Source: an uncultured Eubacteriales bacterium (GTDB taxonomy: Bacteria; Bacillota; Clostridia; Oscillospirales; Oscillospiraceae). Taken from it: DNA of 55,914 nucleotides. Shown here piece after piece: positions 15,444 through 24,794 of this stretch; position 1 is the first letter of the stretch; each line of letters opens with the position of its first letter. A model generated the notes under the pieces. That model saw nothing but the letters and a program-made list of their open reading frames with translations, searched no databases and was not told the DNA's origin. The stretch lies in contig ONGJ01000023.1 in the NCBI GenBank assembly GCA_900317375.1, forward strand, positions 1-55,914, in the 5' to 3' direction. Both the position numbers and the translations under genes were made by a program.

Positions 15444-15512
15444 CCCTCGCGTGCTTTTTAGACACCTACTCCCTTAGCAGGGGAGCCCCTTCGGCCTCTT
15501 GGGTACTTCTGC
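15421..15512 (-). tRNA. tRNA-Ser (GCT)
   Basis: The minus strand shows a 7-bp acceptor stem (GCAGAAG / CTTCTGC), discriminator G and an encoded CCA. The anticodon loop is CTGCTAA with anticodon GCT at 15478-15476. A long class-II variable arm and a TTCAAAT T-loop are present. The CCA-side 23 bp is the att core of the element on its left, so integration preserves the tRNA. Confidence 0.95.
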
Positions 15513-15530
15513 AGATCCGAACGCTTAGCT

Positions 15531-15560
15531 ACTATAGCACAAAGCATCTCCCCTTGTCAA
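15531..15560 (-). promoter_or_regulatory. Promoter of tRNA-Ser
   Basis: Read on the minus strand, TTGACA (15560-15555), an 18-nt spacer and TATAGT (15536-15531) lie about 19 nt before the tRNA 5' end. Confidence 0.75.
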
Positions 15561-15628
15561 GGAAAAAGACAATTCAACGCGGCCGCTTCCCCGGCCGGGA
15601 GCGTCTCTGCAGATCCGTCCTGCCCGGC

Positions 15629-15859
15629 TCAGTCTCCGCCGGCGCCGCTGCGCATGATCTTCCCGAGGTTCCACATGTCTGCCGCCGTGCGGGCGGCAGC
15701 TTCCCGGTTTTCCGGCTTTTTGAACTCAAAGGCTGCCGTCTGGGCTCCGCAGTCCAGACAAACGGCATACCAGCACCAGCCGTGCTCTTCCTCCAGCAGA
15801 CCGGGACCGCCGCAGTAAGGACAGTCCTGCAGCAAAAGCTGTTCGTGAATGTTTTCCAT
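15629..15859 (-). CDS. Small Lar-like zinc-ribbon protein
   Basis: A 76-residue protein with a CPYCGG pair near the N-terminus and a second pair in AVCLDCGAQT. It ends in an RTAADMWN-like helix typical of the Lar/restriction-alleviation family, whose phage members modulate type I restriction. Outside phages the function is unknown. AGGAGGAAGAG precedes the ATG at 15859, though the frame stays open far upstream. No restriction system is seen nearby, so a restriction role cannot be claimed. Confidence 0.65.
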   Translation of the reverse strand: MENIHEQLLLQDCPYCGGPGLLEEEHGWCWYAVCLDCGAQTAAFEFKKPENREAAARTAADMWNLGKIMRSGAGGD

Positions 15860-15969
15860 CTCTTCCTCCTCTGACAGGCTGCTGAAAACGCGCTGTCCGT
15901 CTTTCTGCGGGTATTGTACCACAGGGAAGCAGGAAAAGGGAAGAGAAAAGTGCTTTTGCAGGAATCCTG

Positions 15970-15998
15970 TTGCCAAAGCCGAAAGGATCGTGTAAAAT
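15970..15998 (+). promoter_or_regulatory. Promoter of the beta-CASP RNase gene
   Basis: TTGCCA (15970-15975), a 17-nt spacer and TAAAAT (15993-15998) lie about 48 nt upstream of the start codon. Confidence 0.65.
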
Positions 15999-16045
15999 AT
16001 GAATAGAAAGAAACAGAAAGTAAGAACGGAAGGAAGGCTTACCGG

Positions 16046-17656
16046 ATGAAACTTGGCTTTTATGGGGCTGCGCACGAGGTCACCGGCAGCTGCATGTTGA
16101 TTGAGGTCGGGGACAAAAAGGGGATCGTGGACTGCGGCATGGAGCAGGGGAGAGATGTGTTTGTCAACCGGCCTCTGCCGGTACCGGCGGCTGCACTGGA
16201 CTTTGTGCTTCTGACGCATGCCCATATCGACCACTCGGGTTTGCTGCCGCTTCTGTATAAACAGGGATACCGCGGACCGATTTATACCAGCGAGGCGACA
16301 TACGCGCTCTCCGAAATCATGCTGCTTGACGCAGCCAGCATTCAGGAAACCGAAGCCGAATGGAAAAACCGCAAGGCCATGCGCAGCGGCGCCGAAGAGG
16401 TGGAACCGCTCTATGACACCGAGGACGCCGCGTGTGTTCTGAAGCAGTTCCGCCCCTGTTCCTACGGGACCATGGTTCAGGTCAACGAAGCTGTCAGCAT
16501 CCGGCTGACGGACGTCGGGCACCTGCTCGGCTCGTCCGCTATCGAGGTGTGGCTGCGAGAGGACGGACAGACAAAGAAAATCTGCTTCAGCGGCGATATC
16601 GGCAACACAGATCAGCCGATCCTGAAAGATCCTCAGCATGTGGCGGAGGCCGACTATCTGGTGATTGAGTCCACCTACGGTGACCGCCTGCACAGCATCG
16701 AGCGCGTCGACTATGTCAGTGAACTCGCCTCACGGATTCAGAAGGTCCTGGACCGGGGCGGCAATATGGTCATCCCCTCCTTTGCTGTGGGCAGGTCGCA
16801 GGAGATCCTGTATTTTATCCGCCAGATCAAAACAAGGGGTCTTGTCACCGGGCACGGCGATTTCCCGGTCTATATGGACAGCCCCCTCGCCATTGAGGCG
16901 ACAGGCATTTTCCTGCAGTGTGACACCGCGTATCTGGACGAAGAGATGCGGGATGAAATCCGTTCGGGCATTAACCCGCTGATGTTCCCCGGCCTGAAGC
17001 TTGCTGTCAGCCAGGAGGAATCCGTGGCCATCAACGAGGACAAAACGCCCAAGATCATCATCTCGGCCAGCGGCATGTGCGATGCCGGCCGTGTCCGCCA
17101 TCATCTCAAGCACAACCTCTGGCGTCCGGAGTGCATGGTTCTCTTTGTCGGGTACCAGTCGGTCGGGACCCTCGGCCGCATTCTGGTGGATGGAGCACAG
17201 AGCGTCAAGCTGTTCAACGAGAAAATCCAGGTTGCGGCCGAGATCGAAACCCTGCCCGGCATCAGCGGCCACGCAGACAAAAACGGCCTTATCAACTGGC
17301 TGAGGGGCTTTGAGAAAAAGCCGGAGGTGGTGTTTGTCAACCACGGCGATGCCGAGAGCACCGACTCGTTTACCGAATGTCTGAACCGCGAACTCGGCTA
17401 CCGTGCCTTCGCCCCCTACAGCGGGGCTGAATTTGATCTGCTTGCCTGCCGCTGGATTTCCTTCCCCGAGGGAGAACTGATCGAACGCGATGCCCCCGCC
17501 GGCAAACCGCGAAGGATCAGCCCGGACTATACAGCCCTGGTCGCGGCGGCGGAAAAGCTGCTGCAGACCGCCAAATCACTGGAGGGCCATGCAAACAAGG
17601 AACTGCGCAGTCTCACCGAGGCAATCCGCAAGCTGACCGCCAAAATGGAACGATAA
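16046..17656 (+). CDS. Metallo-beta-lactamase / beta-CASP ribonuclease
   Basis: A 536-residue MBL-fold hydrolase with a beta-CASP insertion and RNA-metabolism C-terminal motif, related to CPSF73/Ysh1-like bacterial proteins. Seen are motif II HAHIDHSG, a histidine in TDVGHLLGSS, an aspartate in CFSGDIGNTD, the beta-CASP segment PSFAVGRSQEIL, IIISASGMCDAGRVRHHL, and the final GISGHADKNGL and FVNHGDAEST. It is expected to be a zinc-dependent endo/exo-RNase in the cytoplasm; substrate unknown. It is monocistronic, with its own promoter and terminator. It is not RNase J, which has a different domain order. Confidence 0.88.
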   Translation: MKLGFYGAAHEVTGSCMLIEVGDKKGIVDCGMEQGRDVFVNRPLPVPAAALDFVLLTHAHIDHSGLLPLLYKQGYRGPIYTSEATYALSEIMLLDAASIQETEAEWKNRKAMRSGAEEVEPLYDTEDAACVLKQFRPCSYGTMVQVNEAVSIRLTDVGHLLGSSAIEVWLREDGQTKKICFSGDIGNTDQPILKDPQHVAEADYLVIESTYGDRLHSIERVDYVSELASRIQKVLDRGGNMVIPSFAVGRSQEILYFIRQIKTRGLVTGHGDFPVYMDSPLAIEATGIFLQCDTAYLDEEMRDEIRSGINPLMFPGLKLAVSQEESVAINEDKTPKIIISASGMCDAGRVRHHLKHNLWRPECMVLFVGYQSVGTLGRILVDGAQSVKLFNEKIQVAAEIETLPGISGHADKNGLINWLRGFEKKPEVVFVNHGDAESTDSFTECLNRELGYRAFAPYSGAEFDLLACRWISFPEGELIERDAPAGKPRRISPDYTALVAAAEKLLQTAKSLEGHANKELRSLTEAIRKLTAKMER

Positions 17657-17661
17657 AGAAT

Positions 17662-17692
17662 CAACCGCCCGAAAGGGCGGCTGATTTTATTT
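17662..17692. terminator. Convergent terminator after the RNase gene
   Basis: The stem CCGCCC / GGGCGG with a GAAA tetraloop is followed by TGATTTTATTT. It lies between convergent genes and overlaps the end of the signal peptidase gene. Confidence 0.7.
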
Positions 17693-18562
17693 CCGGAAAA
17701 TATTCAGAAATCCCTTCATGTAATTGGGGTCAAAAACCTGCAGGCGGCGCATCGGCCAGAGCCGGAGGAAAATCCTGCCGTTGATGTCCTGCTCGCTGAC
17801 CATCCCGAGCACGCTGTAGCGCGAATCGACGGAATTGGCGCGGTTGTCGCCCATGACAAAATAGAAGTGTTCCGGTACGGTCAGCGGATAGCTTACATCG
17901 CCGGCATCACCCTCGGTGAACAGGGCATAGGACTCATTCAGCTCGATGCCGTTGAGGGTGACGCGGCCGTCCTCGCTGACACTGATCTCGTCTCCGGGAC
18001 AGCCGATCGCGCGTTTGATGAGCACCCGATCGCCGTTGTTGAAGGAAACCAGATCGCCCGTCACAGGCAGACTCTTCGGAATCGCGAGAACCAGGTCGCC
18101 CTCAACCAGAGAGGGCGCCATGGAGGTGCCGTAAACGACATAGCCATACTGCATGACCATGTAGACGCTGGCGCCGATCGCCAGGACCAGAACGGTCAGC
18201 AGCAGGATCAGAAAGACCTTCAGAACGGTTCGAGCGGGCTTTTTCTTTTTCCGGCGGGGTTCTTCGTCCTCTTCGTCATCCTCGTCGTCCTCGTCCTCAT
18301 CTTCATCCTCTTCGTCGTCTTCGTCCTCGTCTTCGTCGTCTTCGTCCTCGTCCCGTTTCCGACGGCGATCTGTCTTTTTCTCCTGCAGCATCTGCCGGCG
18401 TGACGCTTTTCCGCGGCGCCCGGTTTCTTCCTGTTCTTTTTCGTCTTCTTCCGGAGCCGCCGTCAGTCTTTCGGCGGCGTCAAGCCGCTCAATCTCACGG
18501 CGCAGCTGCTCGACGGTGGGACGGTCGACAGTATGCATGAAGCGAAATTCCTTATCATCCAT
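17687..18562 (-). CDS. lepB: Signal peptidase I with long acidic N-terminal extension
   Basis: Cleaves signal peptides at the outer face of the membrane. In the 291-residue protein a single membrane anchor lies at about 113-135, followed by the catalytic serine S147 (YGTSMAPSL) and general base K183 (DRVLIKRAIGCPGD), then MGDNRANSVDSR (box E). The first 110 residues are unusual: a charged helix and then about 30 almost uninterrupted D/E residues (71-101) followed by a basic RRKKKK patch just before the membrane. It overlaps the coiled-coil gene upstream by 8 nt and is the last gene of the T-box-controlled valS operon. Confidence 0.92.
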   Translation of the reverse strand: MDDKEFRFMHTVDRPTVEQLRREIERLDAAERLTAAPEEDEKEQEETGRRGKASRRQMLQEKKTDRRRKRDEDEDDEDEDEDDEEDEDEDEDDEDDEEDEEPRRKKKKPARTVLKVFLILLLTVLVLAIGASVYMVMQYGYVVYGTSMAPSLVEGDLVLAIPKSLPVTGDLVSFNNGDRVLIKRAIGCPGDEISVSEDGRVTLNGIELNESYALFTEGDAGDVSYPLTVPEHFYFVMGDNRANSVDSRYSVLGMVSEQDINGRIFLRLWPMRRLQVFDPNYMKGFLNIFRK

Positions 18563-19190
18563 CTGCCTCGCCTCCCGTCGTCTGCAGCCGTTTCTTCAGC
18601 AGTTCATTCATATCCTGCCAGAAGGCATCACTGTCCTCCTGGGCACGCTGGATGATCTTTTCAGCATGGGAATTTGCCTGCTCCTGCGTACCGGAGGCCG
18701 CTTTCTCGGCACGCCGGATCAGTTCGGCCGCCGCCTTGCCGGCGTCTGCCAAAGTCTTGTCAGCCTTCTGCTTGGCGTCGTCCATGACCTCCTGCGCATA
18801 ACGGTTGGCTTCCTGCATCCGGGCGACCGCTTCGTTGTCAGCGTCCTCCAGAACACGGATGGACTGCTCCTCCTGCTGCTTCAGCCAGGTTTCACGCTCT
18901 TGCAGGCGGCGCTCCCATTCCTGGAGGCGCTGTTCCTTCTCGGTCAGAGCCTCGCGCTGTCTGGCCGCTGCGGCATCGGCGGCCGTACGTGCTTCCTGCA
19001 GCAGCGTGGCTGCCTGAATGCCCGCATCGGCCAGGCCGGAATCATTCCTTTCCTGATCCTGCTTCAGCCGCTGAAGCTGTTCACGCAGCTCATTCAGCTC
19101 CTGCTGCAGGGCATTATTATCCGTCTCGACTGCAAGAAGAATCTCGAGAAGGTCCCGGCGGCTCAGTTTTGATACTTGTACATCAGTCAT
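18555..19190 (-). CDS. Coiled-coil protein, DivIVA-like
   Basis: A 211-residue, almost entirely helical protein rich in A, E, Q and R. An N-terminal VSKLSRRDLLEILLAVETDNN patch is followed by long heptad repeats (about 25-200). The general look resembles DivIVA/GpsB or the ATP-synthase b subunit, but no diagnostic residue is seen, so the name is descriptive. It starts 17 nt after valS (GAGGTTGAA upstream) and overlaps lepB, so the three genes are co-transcribed. A role in organising the secretion or division site is only a guess from the lepB linkage. Confidence 0.6.
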   Translation of the reverse strand: MTDVQVSKLSRRDLLEILLAVETDNNALQQELNELREQLQRLKQDQERNDSGLADAGIQAATLLQEARTAADAAAARQREALTEKEQRLQEWERRLQERETWLKQQEEQSIRVLEDADNEAVARMQEANRYAQEVMDDAKQKADKTLADAGKAAAELIRRAEKAASGTQEQANSHAEKIIQRAQEDSDAFWQDMNELLKKRLQTTGGEADG

Positions 19191-19206
19191 TTCAACCTCA
19201 CTGAAT

Positions 19207-21828
19207 TTAACTCAGATGAGACAGGTTCAGCTTCAGATTTTCGATCAGGGCTTCGAGTTTTGCCTGTTTCTCGCGTTCGGCGTTGACAACGGCCTCGGGT
19301 GCGCGGGTGACAAAGTTCTGGTTTGAAAGCTTCCCGATCTGTGCCTGCAGCTGCTTGGCGGCATTGGCCAGCTCCTTTTCCAGGCGGGCGCGTTCTTTCT
19401 CCAGATCCACCAGATCCGCCATCGGCATGAACATGCGGGCATTGTCCGTAACGGCGGAGACCATCCTGTCGGCATCGACGGGGACAGCATCCAGCACGCT
19501 GATGTCGTTGGCGTAGGCCAGTTTCATGATATAGCTGCGGCCGGCGTCAAAGGCATCCTGCTCGCGCGTGACGATCATCAGGTGAGCTTTGCGGGAAGGC
19601 GGCACGTTCATCTCGGCACGGCGGGCGCGCACGGCCTTGATGGCGTCCATGACGGTCTCGAAACGCTGGGCATCCACGGGGAAGGAGAGAGCCTCAGAGA
19701 AAACGGGATAGTCCTGTACCATCAGGGCATCTCCCTCGTGGGGGATGGCCTGCCAGATCTCTTCCGTGATGAAGGGCATGAAGGGATGCAGCATTTTCAG
19801 AATCTCGGTCAGGACGTAGAGCAGGACCTGCTGGGCACTGCGGGAGGCTTCCTCGTCACCGCTGTTCAGGCGGGGCTTGGTCAGCTCGATATACCAGTCG
19901 CAGTAGTCGTCCCAGATGAAGTCGTAGATCTTGCCGGCGGCCACCCCGAGCTCAAAATGATCCATGTTCTCGTTGACTTCACGGATGACGTCATTCAGAC
20001 GAGAGAGAATCCAGCGGTCCTCGAGCTCAAGCTTTTCGGGAAGACGGTTCTCGGTGACGGTGAGGTTCATCATCACAAAGCGGGACGCATTCCAGAGCTT
20101 GTTGCAGAAGTTGCGCATGGCCTCGCACTTTTCGACGTAGAAGCGCATGTCGTTGCCGGGGGAGTTGCCGGTGATGAGGTTAAAGCGCAGGGCGTCGGCG
20201 CCGTACTGGTCAATCATGTCCAGCGGGTCGATGCCGTTGCCGAGGGACTTGGACATCTTTCTGCCAAGACTGTCGCGGACAAGGCCGTGAATGAAGACCG
20301 TTTTGAAAGGCTCTTCGTGCATCTGCTCCATGGCGGAGAAAATCATGCGGGCAACCCAGAAAAAGATGATATCGTAGCCGGTAACCATGACCGAGGTGGG
20401 ATACCAGTAGTCCAGCTCCTCGGTTTTTTCCGGCCAGCCCATGGTCGAGAAGGGCCAGAGCGCTGAGGAGAACCAGGTGTCCAGCACGTCTTCCTCGCGG
20501 CGGATGTTTTTGCTGCCGCAGTGGGCGCAGCAGGTCGGGTCCTCGCGGGAGACCGTGATCTCGCCGCAGTCGTCACAGTACCAGGCGGGAATCTGATGAC
20601 CCCACCACAGCTGGCGCGAGATGCACCAGTCATGGACGTTCTCCATCCAGTTGAGATAGGTCTTGGTGAAGCGTTCGGGCACAAAGCGGACACGGCCGTC
20701 CTTCACCACGTCGATGGCAGCTTTGGCCAGGGGCTTCATTTTGACAAACCACTGGGGGCTGGTGAGGGGCTCCACCACCGAGCCGCAGCGGTAGCAGCAG
20801 CCGACGTTGTGGCTGTAGGGCTCGACCTTGACGAGATAGCCGGCCTCTTCCAGGTCCTTCACAATCGCCTCGCGGCATTCATAGCGGTCCATGCCGTTGT
20901 ACTTGCCGCCGTTGATGATCTTTGCGTCCTCGTCAATGCACTGGACCTGCTCCAGATTGTGGCGCAGGCCGACCTCATAGTCGTTCGGGTCATGGCAGGG
21001 GGTCATTTTGACCGCACCGGTGCCGAAGCCCAGCTCGACATACTCGTCCGCCACGATGGGCAGCTTGCGCCCGACCAGCGGCAGGATGGCATTCTTGCCC
21101 ACCAGATGACGGTAACGCTCGTCGTCCGGATGGACGGCGACGCCGGTATCGCCCAGCATGGTCTCGGGACGGGTCGTGGCGATGATAAACTCCTCATCCG
21201 AATCCTCAATGGGATAGCGGATGTGCCAGAAATGGCCGGGCATGTCCTTATACTCAACCTCGGCGTCCGAGAGGGCCGTGCGGCAGTGCGGGCACCAGTT
21301 GATGATGCGGCTGCCCTTGTAGATGAGGCCCTTGTCATAAAGCTCACAGAAGGTTTCACGCACGGCGCGGGCACACACCTCGTCCATGGTGAAGCGGTTG
21401 CGCTCCCAGTCGCAGGAGACGCCGAGACGCTTCTGCTGTTCGATGATGCGGCTGCCGTACTGATTCTTCCAGGCCCAGACACGCTCAAGAAACTTCTCAC
21501 GCCCCAGGTCATAGCGGGTCAGCCCCTCAGATTTGCGCAGCTCTTCCTCCACGCGGATCTGGGTGGCGATTCCGGCGTGATCCTGGCCCGGGAGCCAGAG
21601 TGCGGAATAGCCCTGCATGCGCTTATAGCGGGTGAGTATGTCCTGAAGCGTCGCGTCCAGCGCGTGACCCATATGCAGCTGCCCTGTAACGTTGGGTGGG
21701 GGCATGACGATGGAAAAGGGCTTTTTCTTTTCATCGCGTACGGCGTGAAACCAGCCGCCTTTTTCCCAGAAATCGTAGATCCGCGTTTCCACGGTATGAG
21801 GATCATACACTTTCGGCAGTTCTTTCAT
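19207..21828 (-). CDS. valS: Valyl-tRNA synthetase
   Basis: Class I synthetase charging tRNA-Val. The 873-residue length is normal. The HIGH motif appears as [15 protein letters not shown], the editing domain carries [17 protein letters not shown], the KMSKS motif is [11 protein letters not shown], and a C-terminal coiled coil (about 805-870) ends [13 protein letters not shown]. Cysteine-rich zinc sites are at [11 protein letters not shown] and in the CDDCGEIT / CAHCGSKNI region. Expression is governed by the T-box leader upstream. It is the first gene of an operon with a coiled-coil protein and signal peptidase I. Confidence 0.97.
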   Translation of the reverse strand: MKELPKVYDPHTVETRIYDFWEKGGWFHAVRDEKKKPFSIVMPPPNVTGQLHMGHALDATLQDILTRYKRMQGYSALWLPGQDHAGIATQIRVEEELRKSEGLTRYDLGREKFLERVWAWKNQYGSRIIEQQKRLGVSCDWERNRFTMDEVCARAVRETFCELYDKGLIYKGSRIINWCPHCRTALSDAEVEYKDMPGHFWHIRYPIEDSDEEFIIATTRPETMLGDTGVAVHPDDERYRHLVGKNAILPLVGRKLPIVADEYVELGFGTGAVKMTPCHDPNDYEVGLRHNLEQVQCIDEDAKIINGGKYNGMDRYECREAIVKDLEEAGYLVKVEPYSHNVGCCYRCGSVVEPLTSPQWFVKMKPLAKAAIDVVKDGRVRFVPERFTKTYLNWMENVHDWCISRQLWWGHQIPAWYCDDCGEITVSREDPTCCAHCGSKNIRREEDVLDTWFSSALWPFSTMGWPEKTEELDYWYPTSVMVTGYDIIFFWVARMIFSAMEQMHEEPFKTVFIHGLVRDSLGRKMSKSLGNGIDPLDMIDQYGADALRFNLITGNSPGNDMRFYVEKCEAMRNFCNKLWNASRFVMMNLTVTENRLPEKLELEDRWILSRLNDVIREVNENMDHFELGVAAGKIYDFIWDDYCDWYIELTKPRLNSGDEEASRSAQQVLLYVLTEILKMLHPFMPFITEEIWQAIPHEGDALMVQDYPVFSEALSFPVDAQRFETVMDAIKAVRARRAEMNVPPSRKAHLMIVTREQDAFDAGRSYIMKLAYANDISVLDAVPVDADRMVSAVTDNARMFMPMADLVDLEKERARLEKELANAAKQLQAQIGKLSNQNFVTRAPEAVVNAEREKQAKLEALIENLKLNLSHLS

Positions 21829-21850
21829 GAATAAACACTCCCATCAAGAT

Positions 21851-22120
21851 AAAAATCCGCCCTGAAGAAGCCTTCAGGGCGGCATAACCGCGGTACCACC
21901 TGAATTCCGCATGCACGGCATGCGGCACTCGGCGCCCTTAACGCGGGCGTACGCCGACACTACACAGAACCCGGCTCAAAAACAGGGAACCTTCCCGTCG
22001 GGCGCTCGGGGCCGACCTTCCGCAGACCTTACCGGGGGCTTTCACCGGCCGCCCCCTCTCTGAGGGAAAGGAAACTGCGTACTCCTGCCTGTCACAGCGC
22101 AAAAGACAATATCTGCAAGC
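21851..22120 (-). ncRNA. T-box riboswitch (valine) ahead of valS
   Basis: The minus strand carries the T-box sequence AGGTGGTACCGCGG (21901-21888), followed by a terminator hairpin with a 9-10 bp GC-rich stem and a T run (21883-21851). Upstream, stem I shows the conserved GGTGAAAG (22046-22039) and a possible GTC valine specifier at 22027-22025. Uncharged tRNA-Val should stabilise the antiterminator and allow valS transcription. Confidence 0.92.
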
Positions 22121-22126
22121 CTGTTG

Positions 22127-22155
22127 ATTATACAATCAGGAGGCGCGGATGTCAA
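22127..22155 (-). promoter_or_regulatory. Promoter of the valS T-box operon
   Basis: TTGACA (22155-22150), a 17-nt spacer and TATAAT (22132-22127) on the minus strand give a perfect promoter. Its -35 overlaps the last codons of the thioredoxin-reductase-like gene. Confidence 0.85.
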
Positions 22156-22967
22156 TCCTTTTTGTCAAGCCAGTCGCAGGCGGAAAGGGCGGCAACATTG
22201 CCCTCCCCCACGGCTTTGGCCAGCTGAAGCGGTTTGCCGGTGCAGTCGCCCGCGGCGAAGACGCCCGGGACCGCGGTGGCCATGCGGCGGTCCGTTACGA
22301 TGCCGCCGTTTTCATAGGTCAGACCGGGAACCAGCTGGGTTACGGAGACGGTGTCCTTGATGATGAAGACACAGTCGACGGAATGGTCCTCTCCGCCGAA
22401 ACGGAGCGTGTCTGCCTTCATGCCGCCGAGAATCTCGTAGCGTCCGTTCTGCGGGAAGCGCAGGACGGTGCAGCCGATGCCTTCGAGAAAGTCGGCGTCC
22501 TGCTTTGCCTCTTCGCCCGCACCGACGACGGCGACGGTCTTGCCGCGGTAGAGCATGCCGTCGCAGGTGGCGCAGTAGCTGACCCCGCGGCCAAGAAACT
22601 CCGCCTCACCGGGATAGAGCTTTTCCCGCGTGATGCCGGCACACAGAATGATGCTGCGGCCCATGTAATAGTCGCTGCCGACGGCGACGCCGAAGGAGTC
22701 CTCCATAGGCAGAACGGAAAGGGCCCGTCCCTCGACGAGGACTGCACCGGTCTCCTCCAGCTGACGCCGGAAGAGCTCGGACATCTCAGCTCCGCTCATG
22801 GGCGGAAGGCCGGGATAATTGGTGATTTTTTCGGCTTTGTGCAGACTGGTGGTGTCGCTGCGGTTGCTGACCGCCAGCATGGTTTTCCCGCGGTTCTTCA
22901 AAGTCATGGCGGCGCTGGTTGCCGCGGCGCCTCCGCCGATGAGAATAACGTCAAACGCTTGATCCAT
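22152..22967 (-). CDS. Thioredoxin reductase-like flavoprotein, ferredoxin-dependent type
   Basis: A 271-residue FAD enzyme that should reduce thioredoxin. The FAD-binding GGGAAATSAA is at 11-20, and the redox cysteines C132/C135 lie in YCATCDG. The tail AAGDCTGKPLQLAKAVGEGNVAALSA closes the FAD site. It lacks the NADPH-binding GxGxxA/HRRxxxR signature (here GAGEEAKQDA, and FPQNGRY in place of the arginine motif). It is close to the Clostridium flavin thioredoxin reductase that uses ferredoxin (FFTR). The start at ATG 22967 follows AAAGGGTG; the open frame reaches 22976. Confidence 0.85.
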   Translation of the reverse strand: MDQAFDVILIGGGAAATSAAMTLKNRGKTMLAVSNRSDTTSLHKAEKITNYPGLPPMSGAEMSELFRRQLEETGAVLVEGRALSVLPMEDSFGVAVGSDYYMGRSIILCAGITREKLYPGEAEFLGRGVSYCATCDGMLYRGKTVAVVGAGEEAKQDADFLEGIGCTVLRFPQNGRYEILGGMKADTLRFGGEDHSVDCVFIIKDTVSVTQLVPGLTYENGGIVTDRRMATAVPGVFAAGDCTGKPLQLAKAVGEGNVAALSACDWLDKKD

Positions 22968-23044
22968 AAAGAACACCCTTTCGGAGCTGTATTTTTACCG
23001 GCAACAGCATATCACATTCTTTTGGAAAGAGCAAGGAACAGGGC

Positions 23045-23073
23045 TTGTCAGCGGGAGCAAAATTGAGTATAAT
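23045..23073 (+). promoter_or_regulatory. Promoter of glnS
   Basis: TTGTCA (23045-23050), a 17-nt spacer and TATAAT (23068-23073) lie 35 nt before the ATG. Confidence 0.8.
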
Positions 23074-23107
23074 ACGGTATTCACTTTTACCCGGGAGGAT
23101 ATGTGAC

Positions 23108-24793
23108 ATGGAAGAGACCGGCAGAAACTTTATTGAGAATTTTATCGTTGAGGACCTTGCGCCCGGCGGGCAGTTCGAAGGCATGCAGGTACACACCCGC
23201 TTTCCGCCCGAGCCGAACGGCTATCTGCATATCGGACACTGCAAGGCGCTGACTATCGATTTCAGCACGGCCGAGCATTTCGGCGGGATCTGCAACCTGC
23301 GCATGGACGATACAAACCCGGCCAAGGAGGATACGGAATACGTCGAGGCCATCATGCAGGATATTCACTGGCTGGGCTTTGACTGGGGCGACCGTTTCTT
23401 CTACGGTTCGGATTATTTTGAAAAGACCTATGAGTTTGCCCTCGAGCTGATCCGCAAGGGCCTTGCCTATGTGTGCGAGCTGAGCCCGGAACAGTTCCGC
23501 GAGTACCGCGGGGATACCACCCATCCGGCCGTCAGCCCCTGGCGCGACCGGCCTGTGGAGGAGAACCTGGAGCTGTTCGAACGCATGAAGAACGGCGAGT
23601 TTCCGGAAGGAAAGTACACCCTGCGCGCGAAGATTGATCTCGCCAGCGGCAATTTCAACATGCGCGACCCCGTGCTGTACCGCATCCGCTATATCGAGCA
23701 TCACCGCCAGGGCACCAAGTGGTGCATCTACCCGATGTACGACTTCGCCCACCCGATTCAGGACGCCCTGGAGGGCATCACGCATTCGCTGTGCTCGCTG
23801 GAGTATGAAGCGCACCGGCCGCTGTACGACTGGGTGGTGTCCAATGTCAGCATTCCGCAGCACAAGCCCCGCCAGATCGAGTTTGCGCGCCTCGGCATCA
23901 ACTATACGGTCATGTCCAAGCGCAAGCTGCGCCGTCTGGTGGAAGAGGGGCGTGTGTCGGGCTGGGACGACCCGCGCATGCCGACACTCTGCGGTCTGCG
24001 CCGCCGCGGCTATACCGCACGGTCCATCCGGAACTTCTGCGAGCGCATCGGCGTTTCAAAGGTCGACTCGACCGTCGACTGGGCCCTGCTGGAAAGCTGC
24101 CTGCGTGACGACCTGAATGCCCACGCACGGCGCGTGATGGCGGTGCTGAAGCCGCTGAAACTCGTGATCACCAACTATCCCGAGGGACAGAGCGAGCTGC
24201 TGGATATTGAGAACAACCCGCTGGACCCCGAGGCCGGGACGCGGCAGGTCAGCTTCTCGCGGGAGCTGTATATCGAACAGGATGACTTCATGGAGGTGCC
24301 GGCGCCGAAGTACAAGCGCATGCACCCGGGCTTTGAGGTTCGCCTGAAGGGGGCATATCTTGTCACCTGCACGGGTGTTGCGAAGGACGAAAACGGCAAT
24401 GTCACTGAGGTCTATGCCGAGTATGACCCCGAAAGCCGCGGCGGCGATCCGGCCGACGGGCGGAAGGTCAAGGGCGCGACGATCCACTGGGTCGACGCGG
24501 CGACTGCGGCCGAGGCCGAGGTGCGCGTGTATGACTATCTGTTCTCGGATCCCGACCCGGACGGACCGGACAAGGATTTCCTGGAGTTCCTGAACCCCGA
24601 GAGCCTGGTGACGCTGCAGGGCTGCCGCGTCGAGGCCTGCCTGAAGGATGTGCCGATGCCCGAAGCCGGCAAGGATACCGAGAGCTTCCAGTTCCTGCGC
24701 CAGGGCTACTTCTGCCTCGACAACAGAGACGCAAAGCCCGGCCATCTGGTGTTTAACCGCGCGGTGGCACTGAAAGACAGCTTCAGAAAATAA
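23108..24793 (+). CDS. glnS: Glutaminyl-tRNA synthetase
   Basis: Class I synthetase of 561 residues charging tRNA-Gln directly. It shows [16 protein letters not shown] (HIGH), [15 protein letters not shown], the GlnRS-specific [27 protein letters not shown], and VMSKRKL as KMSKS. The C-terminal beta-barrel anticodon domain runs from about 340 to the end. The start ATG 23108 has GGGAGGAT upstream; the frame opens earlier. Many Clostridia use the GatCAB route instead, so direct GlnRS is a useful lineage marker. The broken uvrB follows after one base. Confidence 0.96.
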   Translation: MEETGRNFIENFIVEDLAPGGQFEGMQVHTRFPPEPNGYLHIGHCKALTIDFSTAEHFGGICNLRMDDTNPAKEDTEYVEAIMQDIHWLGFDWGDRFFYGSDYFEKTYEFALELIRKGLAYVCELSPEQFREYRGDTTHPAVSPWRDRPVEENLELFERMKNGEFPEGKYTLRAKIDLASGNFNMRDPVLYRIRYIEHHRQGTKWCIYPMYDFAHPIQDALEGITHSLCSLEYEAHRPLYDWVVSNVSIPQHKPRQIEFARLGINYTVMSKRKLRRLVEEGRVSGWDDPRMPTLCGLRRRGYTARSIRNFCERIGVSKVDSTVDWALLESCLRDDLNAHARRVMAVLKPLKLVITNYPEGQSELLDIENNPLDPEAGTRQVSFSRELYIEQDDFMEVPAPKYKRMHPGFEVRLKGAYLVTCTGVAKDENGNVTEVYAEYDPESRGGDPADGRKVKGATIHWVDAATAAEAEVRVYDYLFSDPDPDGPDKDFLEFLNPESLVTLQGCRVEACLKDVPMPEAGKDTESFQFLRQGYFCLDNRDAKPGHLVFNRAVALKDSFRK

Positions 24794-24794
24794 C

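Noticed and set aside
15629-16693. A 354-codon minus-strand frame containing the Lar-like protein
   Set aside because: Upstream of 15859 the frame is antisense to the RNase gene; the zinc-ribbon protein has its own strong ribosome site and start at 15859.
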